Shown here: piece by piece, positions 59,961 to 64,000 of the stretch | Position numbering within the stretch: position 1 is the stretch's first letter | Layout: every line of letters starts with the position of its first letter | DNA from: Pannonibacter carbonis | Lineage (GTDB): Bacteria; Pseudomonadota; Alphaproteobacteria; Rhizobiales; Stappiaceae | Direction of reading: 5' to 3' | Length of the DNA: 64,000 nt | NCBI RefSeq assembly: GCF_003012935.1 | Contig: NZ_PUDR01000007.1 | Span: 186,001-250,000, forward strand | Notes under the pieces: generated by a model | Databases searched by the model: none | What the model saw: only the letters and a program-made list of their open reading frames with translations | What the model was told of the DNA's origin: nothing | Position numbers and translations under genes: made by a program

Positions 59961-60617
59961 ATGAACAAGGCTGATGTCCTGTTCGTGTTCGATGTCGGCG
60001 GCGTGCTGATCGAGCTCGATCCGGCTGCGCGGGACGCGGCCCTCGTCGCCGGTCGCAAGGCCGGTGCGGGACGTCCCGATTTCACCTCCCTGCCCCGCGA
60101 CCTGATGCGCGACTTCAGGCTCGGCCTGGTCGACGAGCCTGCCTATCTGGCGGCACTGTCGGCCCACTTTGACGTTTCAACTGAAACAATCCTCGCCGCC
60201 GAGGACGCCTATATCGCTGGCGTCGACCCGGAAATGGTCGGATTTGTCCGCGTTCTGAAGCGGCGCTTTCGCGTGGTCTGCCTGTCGAACACACAAGCCA
60301 TCCACTGGCGGCGGGTGTCGCACACATTGCTCGGACCTGACCTGTTCCATGCAGATTACGTGTCGCATGTGCTGCATCAGGAAAAGCCGGATCCGGCGAT
60401 CTACCGGAGCCTCATCGAGGCGGAAGCAGCGCAGGACCGCCGGATCATCTTCATCGACGACACCGGCGAGAACATCGACGCGGCACGGGACCTGGGCTGG
60501 ACCGATGCACTGCTGCATGTCTCGCCCGGCGACACGATTGCTGCGGTTGCGGACCTGCTGGGCCTGCAGGACGAGGCCGGCCCCGCCGACGAGCCGGCCG
60601 TCGGCACCCGTCACTGA
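59961..60617 (+). CDS. HAD-family hydrolase, YihX-like sugar phosphatase
   Basis: A 218-residue HAD phosphatase. Motif I is FDVGGVLIELD: the nucleophile Asp11 is present, while the second aspartate of the usual DXD is replaced by glycine, as in YihX-type sugar-1-phosphatases (FDLGN there). Motif II is CLSNT, motif III lysine lies in HQEKPDP, and motif IV is FIDDTGEN. It likely dephosphorylates a sugar phosphate arising from the sugar imported by the following genes. GGGAG sits nine bases before the ATG. Confidence 0.78.
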   Translation: MNKADVLFVFDVGGVLIELDPAARDAALVAGRKAGAGRPDFTSLPRDLMRDFRLGLVDEPAYLAALSAHFDVSTETILAAEDAYIAGVDPEMVGFVRVLKRRFRVVCLSNTQAIHWRRVSHTLLGPDLFHADYVSHVLHQEKPDPAIYRSLIEAEAAQDRRIIFIDDTGENIDAARDLGWTDALLHVSPGDTIAAVADLLGLQDEAGPADEPAVGTRH

Positions 60618-60659
60618 TCAAACGACACATGAAGGGCCGCTTGGCCGGAGCAAGACGAG

Positions 60660-61730
60660 ATGGCGCAACTCTCCCTCAGGGGCATCAGGAAGCGGTTCAA
60701 GGCACTGGAGGTGCTGCATGGCATTGATCTGGAAATCAGCCACGGCGAACTGATTGTCTTCGTCGGCCCCTCAGGCTGCGGCAAGTCAACCCTGCTGCGT
60801 CTCATCGCTGGGCTTGACCCGATCAGCGACGGCGATTTCCTGCTCAATGGCCGCCGCATGAATGATGTGGCACCGTCGCGGCGCGGCATCGCCATGGTGT
60901 TCCAGTCCTATGCGCTCTATCCGCACATGGATGTCTACGAGAACATGGCCTTCGGCGCGCGCCTGATGGGCCTGACAAAGACCGAGGTCGAAACGCGCAT
61001 CGCCGACGCCGCCCGCATGCTGCGGCTGGAACCCTTGATGCAGCGCAAGCCGCGCGAACTCTCCGGCGGCCAGCGCCAGCGCGTCGCCATTGGCCGGGCC
61101 CTGGTGCGCAAGCCCGAGTTGCTGCTGCTGGACGAGCCCCTATCGAACCTCGATGCGGCACTGCGTTCCGACGTGCGGCTCGAGATCGCCAAGCTGCACC
61201 GCGACATCGGCGGCACCACGATCTATGTCACGCATGATCAGGTCGAGGCGATGACCCTGGCTGACCGCATCGTCGTCATGAACCAGGGGCGGATCGAACA
61301 GTTCGGCACCCCGCGCGAACTCTACGAGACCCCCGCCAACACCTTTGTCGCAACCTTCATCGGCTCTCCCCGCATGGCGCTGCTGCCGGTGACCCGCGAC
61401 GGGAACCGTCTCGGCCTCGAAGGCTCCGGATCCGTCGAGATCGGCGAGATCCGCACCGGTGACGACCGCGAACTCACCCTCGGCGTGCGACCGGACGGGC
61501 TGGTCCTGCGGCCAGCGGACGCTGCAACCGGCCTTGCTGCCAAGGTCGTCTACACCGAATATCTCGGCGACAACGCCTTTGTTTATGCCCGCCTCAATGA
61601 AGGCACCCTCGTCAGCATCCGCTGCAGCCCCGACACCCGGCCGGAGCCGGAGTCCGAGGTCCGCGTCGATCTCTTGCCTGGCAAGGCGCATGTCTTCCAC
61701 CGAACATCAGGCGAGCGCCTGCCCGCCTGA
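60660..61730 (+). CDS. sugar ABC ATPase (UgpC/MsmX-like)
   Basis: A 356-residue MalK-type ATPase: Walker A GPSGCGKST, Q-loop VFQSYALYPHMDV, signature [14 protein letters not shown], Walker B LLLLDEPLSNLDAALR, plus a C-terminal OB-fold regulatory domain (LGVRPDGLVL, TEYLGDNAFVYARL). It precedes the binding protein and permease genes, an inverted order found in several rhizobial sugar operons. Confidence 0.88.
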   Translation: MAQLSLRGIRKRFKALEVLHGIDLEISHGELIVFVGPSGCGKSTLLRLIAGLDPISDGDFLLNGRRMNDVAPSRRGIAMVFQSYALYPHMDVYENMAFGARLMGLTKTEVETRIADAARMLRLEPLMQRKPRELSGGQRQRVAIGRALVRKPELLLLDEPLSNLDAALRSDVRLEIAKLHRDIGGTTIYVTHDQVEAMTLADRIVVMNQGRIEQFGTPRELYETPANTFVATFIGSPRMALLPVTRDGNRLGLEGSGSVEIGEIRTGDDRELTLGVRPDGLVLRPADAATGLAAKVVYTEYLGDNAFVYARLNEGTLVSIRCSPDTRPEPESEVRVDLLPGKAHVFHRTSGERLPA

Positions 61731-61809
61731 CCCCGGGCCCCGGTTGCAGACCCCTGTCGCCGGCAAGCCCCACCAACACGCTGCACGCAGACCGAAAAGA
61801 GAGGAACAG

Positions 61810-63048
61810 ATGAGAAAGACATTCATCCGCACCACAGCCGCGCTCGGCGCCCTGCTGATGGCCCTGCCCGTCATGGCCCAGGAACTGACGTTCTGGAGCT
61901 GGCGCCAGGAAGACAAGGCCCAGTACGAGAAGTTCATCGACGCCTTCGAAGCGCAGAACCCGGGCATCACCGTGAAGTTCGAGGCCTTCGAGGCCGCGAA
62001 CTACAACACCATCCTGTCGACGGCGCTGGCTGGCGGCACCGGCCCTGACCTGTTCATGTCGCGCGCCTATGGCGGACTGGAGACCGTGGCCAGCGCAGGC
62101 CACCTGATGCCGCTGGACAGCACCAAGATCCCGGCCCTCGCCGAGTTCACACCGGCAGCGCTGAATGCCCAGACGATGCGCTCCGACAAGACACTCTACG
62201 GTGTTCCCTTCGCCAGCCAGACCATGCTGGTGATCTACAACAAGGACCTGTTCGACAAGAACGGCATTGCCGAGCCCAAGACCTTCGACGAACTGAAGGC
62301 CGCCGCCGAAAAGCTAAAGGCCGCCGGCCTGATGCCTTTTGCCAATGGCACCGCCACCGCATGGCAGAACGAGACCATCGTCTCCGCGCTCGGCTCCTCG
62401 TTCATGGGCAAGAGCTTCTATGAAGACCTGATGGCCGGAAAGGCCGACTTCACCGACCCGCGCTATATTGAGGCGCTGACGAAGCTGAAGGAAATCTCGG
62501 CCTATTTCCCGGACGGCTTCATCGGGCTCGACTACGCTTCATCGCAGCAACTGTTCACATCCGGCATGGCCGGCATGTTTGCCGGCGGCTCGTTCGAGCT
62601 TGCCAACTTCGCCAAGCAGAACCCGGACCTGAAACTCGGCGTCTTTGCAGCGCCGGGCAAGTCAGCGGAAGATGAAGCCCTCGTCGGTCTCTTCATCGAT
62701 GGTGGCTACGCCGCCAATGCCAAGACCAAGCATCCGGAAGCGGCACTGAAGTTCCTGAACTATGTCGCCTCGAAGGATTTCGGCCAGGCCTTTGCCAACG
62801 GCCTGCGCAACATCTCGACCGTTCCGGGCGTCACCTTCGACGATCCGCTGCTGGCCGAGGTCGCAGAGCTCAACAAGAACGCCATTCCCTACATCATGCT
62901 GGTGCATTTCCGCTTCGGCGAGCCGTCGGGCTCGGTGCTGCTGCAGGGTGAGGTCCAGAAGCTGATGGCCGACAAGGCAACCCCGGCAGAGGTCGGCACC
63001 GCGCTGACCACGGGTCTGGCCAACTGGTACGCCCCGTTCAAGAAGTAA
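61810..63048 (+). CDS. sugar ABC importer binding protein (CUT1 family)
   Basis: A 412-residue periplasmic protein with a signal peptide (about 1-22, ending PVMAQE). It is an SBP_bac_1 protein: FIDAFEAQNPGITVKFEAFEA then GPDLFMSRAYGGLE in the first lobe, TLYGVPFASQTMLVIYNKDLF at the hinge and FMGKSFYEDLMAGKADFTDP in the second lobe. The ligand is not evident; raffinose- or inositol-type binding proteins are of similar plan. AGAGAGGA precedes the ATG. Confidence 0.85.
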   Translation: MRKTFIRTTAALGALLMALPVMAQELTFWSWRQEDKAQYEKFIDAFEAQNPGITVKFEAFEAANYNTILSTALAGGTGPDLFMSRAYGGLETVASAGHLMPLDSTKIPALAEFTPAALNAQTMRSDKTLYGVPFASQTMLVIYNKDLFDKNGIAEPKTFDELKAAAEKLKAAGLMPFANGTATAWQNETIVSALGSSFMGKSFYEDLMAGKADFTDPRYIEALTKLKEISAYFPDGFIGLDYASSQQLFTSGMAGMFAGGSFELANFAKQNPDLKLGVFAAPGKSAEDEALVGLFIDGGYAANAKTKHPEAALKFLNYVASKDFGQAFANGLRNISTVPGVTFDDPLLAEVAELNKNAIPYIMLVHFRFGEPSGSVLLQGEVQKLMADKATPAEVGTALTTGLANWYAPFKK

Positions 63049-63056
63049 TCCGTCAT

Positions 63057-63084
63057 GGCCCCGGGCGGGATTTCGCCCGGGGCC
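63057..63084 (+). other. intercistronic hairpin after the binding-protein gene
   Basis: A perfect 11-base-pair stem (GGCCCCGGGCG with CGCCCGGGGCC) and six-base loop, nine bases after the stop. Like the element at 18901 it follows a binding-protein gene and precedes a permease gene, and probably stabilises the upstream mRNA. Confidence 0.55.
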
Positions 63085-63119
63085 GCCTTCCGGCACCCCT
63101 TCCCCACGAGACCTTCAAG

Positions 63120-64000
63120 ATGTTCGGATCGCCGCTCACCGGCCGCAGGCTCTGGATCGCCGCCCTGATCGTGCCGCCACTGGCCTTCGTTGCCCTGTTT
63201 GTCGTCTATCCGATCCTGTCGGCCTTCGCCTATGCCTTCTTCGAATGGAAGGGGCTGGCGCGGGGCGAGTTCGTCTGGTTCGCCAACTTCCACAAGGTGC
63301 TGTTCCAGGAGCCCTATGCCACCTGGACCATCAACGCCTTCCTGCACAACGTCTTCGTATTCTTCGCGCTGATGGTGCTTCAGAACGGTATCGGCTTCGT
63401 GCTGGCCTATTGCCTGTGGCGCGAGCTGCCTGGCGCGCGGTTTCACCGCATCGCCGTGTTCCTGCCGGTGGTGCTGTCGACGATCATCGTCGGCTTTCTG
63501 TTCAAGCTGTTCCTGCACCCGATCTTCGGCGTGGTGAACATTTCACTGCGCGCCGTCGGCCTCGGCGGCCTTGCCATGCCCTGGCTCGGCGATGATTCCA
63601 CCGCGCTGATGGCGCTGATCATCGCCAATGCCTGGCATATGGTCGGCTTCCCCACCCTCGTGTTCCTCGCCGGCATGCAGCGCATTCCAGGCGAGATCCT
63701 CGATGCGGTGCGGATGGAAACCCAGAGCGAATGGGTGAAAGTGTCGAAGATCGTCTGGCCGCTGGTCGCGCCCAGCGCTACGGTTGTCTTTACCCTGCTC
63801 TTCGTCGGGGCCTTCAACTGGTTCGAGCTGCCTTATGTCATGGCCGGGCTTGATGGCTCGCCGCATGGCGCAACGGATGTGCTCGGCCTCTATTTCTATC
63901 GCACCGCCTTCGGCAACCAGTCCGGCGGCGCGCAGGACTTTGGCACCGGCAGCGCGCTTGCCGTGCTGATCTTCCTCTTCATCGCCGTGGTGGCCGGCTT
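63120..64000 (+). CDS. sugar ABC permease (MalF/UgpA-like), cut by the window edge
   Basis: At least 293 residues of a CUT1 permease: six or more helices and the EAA loop EILDAVRMETQSEWVKVSKIVWPLVAP (spanning about 198-224). The reading frame is still open at base 64000, within the last predicted helix (ALAVLIFLFIAVVAG), so only a few dozen residues should be missing. A MalG-type partner is expected beyond the edge. Confidence 0.85.
   Translation, partial: MFGSPLTGRRLWIAALIVPPLAFVALFVVYPILSAFAYAFFEWKGLARGEFVWFANFHKVLFQEPYATWTINAFLHNVFVFFALMVLQNGIGFVLAYCLWRELPGARFHRIAVFLPVVLSTIIVGFLFKLFLHPIFGVVNISLRAVGLGGLAMPWLGDDSTALMALIIANAWHMVGFPTLVFLAGMQRIPGEILDAVRMETQSEWVKVSKIVWPLVAPSATVVFTLLFVGAFNWFELPYVMAGLDGSPHGATDVLGLYFYRTAFGNQSGGAQDFGTGSALAVLIFLFIAVVAG

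Overview
The window looks like chromosome of a high-GC alphaproteobacterium, most likely a member of the Hyphomicrobiales (a Stappia/Pannonibacter-type genome would fit). This rests on the many high-affinity ABC importers, the alphaproteobacterial prophage and GTA-type tail proteins (DUF6441, DUF2460, DUF2163, TIM-barrel hub, DUF2793) and the short promoter/operator spacing; the species is a guess.

Bases 1-16.9 kb are the right-hand (neck, tail, lysis, fibre) part of a siphovirus-like prophage. The order is neck proteins, tail terminator, tail tube, tail assembly chaperone with an apparent -1 frameshift extension, tape measure, distal-tail DUF2460, a lysis cassette (holin, small membrane protein, lysozyme, second membrane protein), then the GTA-like tip module (DUF2163, NlpC/P60 peptidase, 1320-residue hub) and a DUF2793/C1q-like fibre. 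Three cargo units sit antisense to the phage genes at gene junctions: a hipBA toxin-antitoxin pair, a vapBC pair and a two-membrane-segment protein (DUF6404-like).

Bases 17.2-42.2 kb are a sulfur-acquisition island. It has four parts. (a) A seven-gene operon of a dipeptide-type importer, a luciferase-like monooxygenase and two carboxymuconolactone-decarboxylase/AhpD-fold proteins (the KPN_01854/Avi_7170-type cluster, substrate unknown). (b) A leftward Rrf2 regulator - cysP-T-W-A - small unknown - SLC13 permease array for sulfate/thiosulfate. (c) A mixed group: Lrp regulator, RBBP9-like hydrolase, a second Rrf2 regulator and an FAD/NAD(P)-binding protein. (d) A rightward msuE-ssuA-ssuD-ssuC-ssuB - rhodanese - YeeE/YedE operon for alkanesulfonates and thiosulfate. 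The two Rrf2 proteins carry four cysteines at identical positions, and three of the promoters share a short sequence motif, suggesting a common sulfur or redox regulon.

Bases 42.6-45.0 kb hold a small HxlR regulator / NTF2-like / SDR / LysE group. Bases 45.0-51.6 kb hold a sugar operon: a divergent ROK repressor, CUT1-type importer (binding protein, two permeases, ATPase) and glucokinase.

Bases 51.6-59.8 kb are an amide-utilisation operon preceded by a leader with a strong intrinsic terminator: AmiC-like sensor, AmiR-like ANTAR antiterminator, dipeptide-type permeases and binding protein, an FmdA-family formamidase/acetamidase and a double ATPase. This is a self-contained attenuation-controlled uptake-and-hydrolysis unit.

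Bases 59.8-64.0 kb start another sugar operon (operator palindrome, HAD phosphatase, UgpC-type ATPase, binding protein, permease) that runs off the right edge. No rRNA, tRNA, CRISPR array or insertion sequence was seen.
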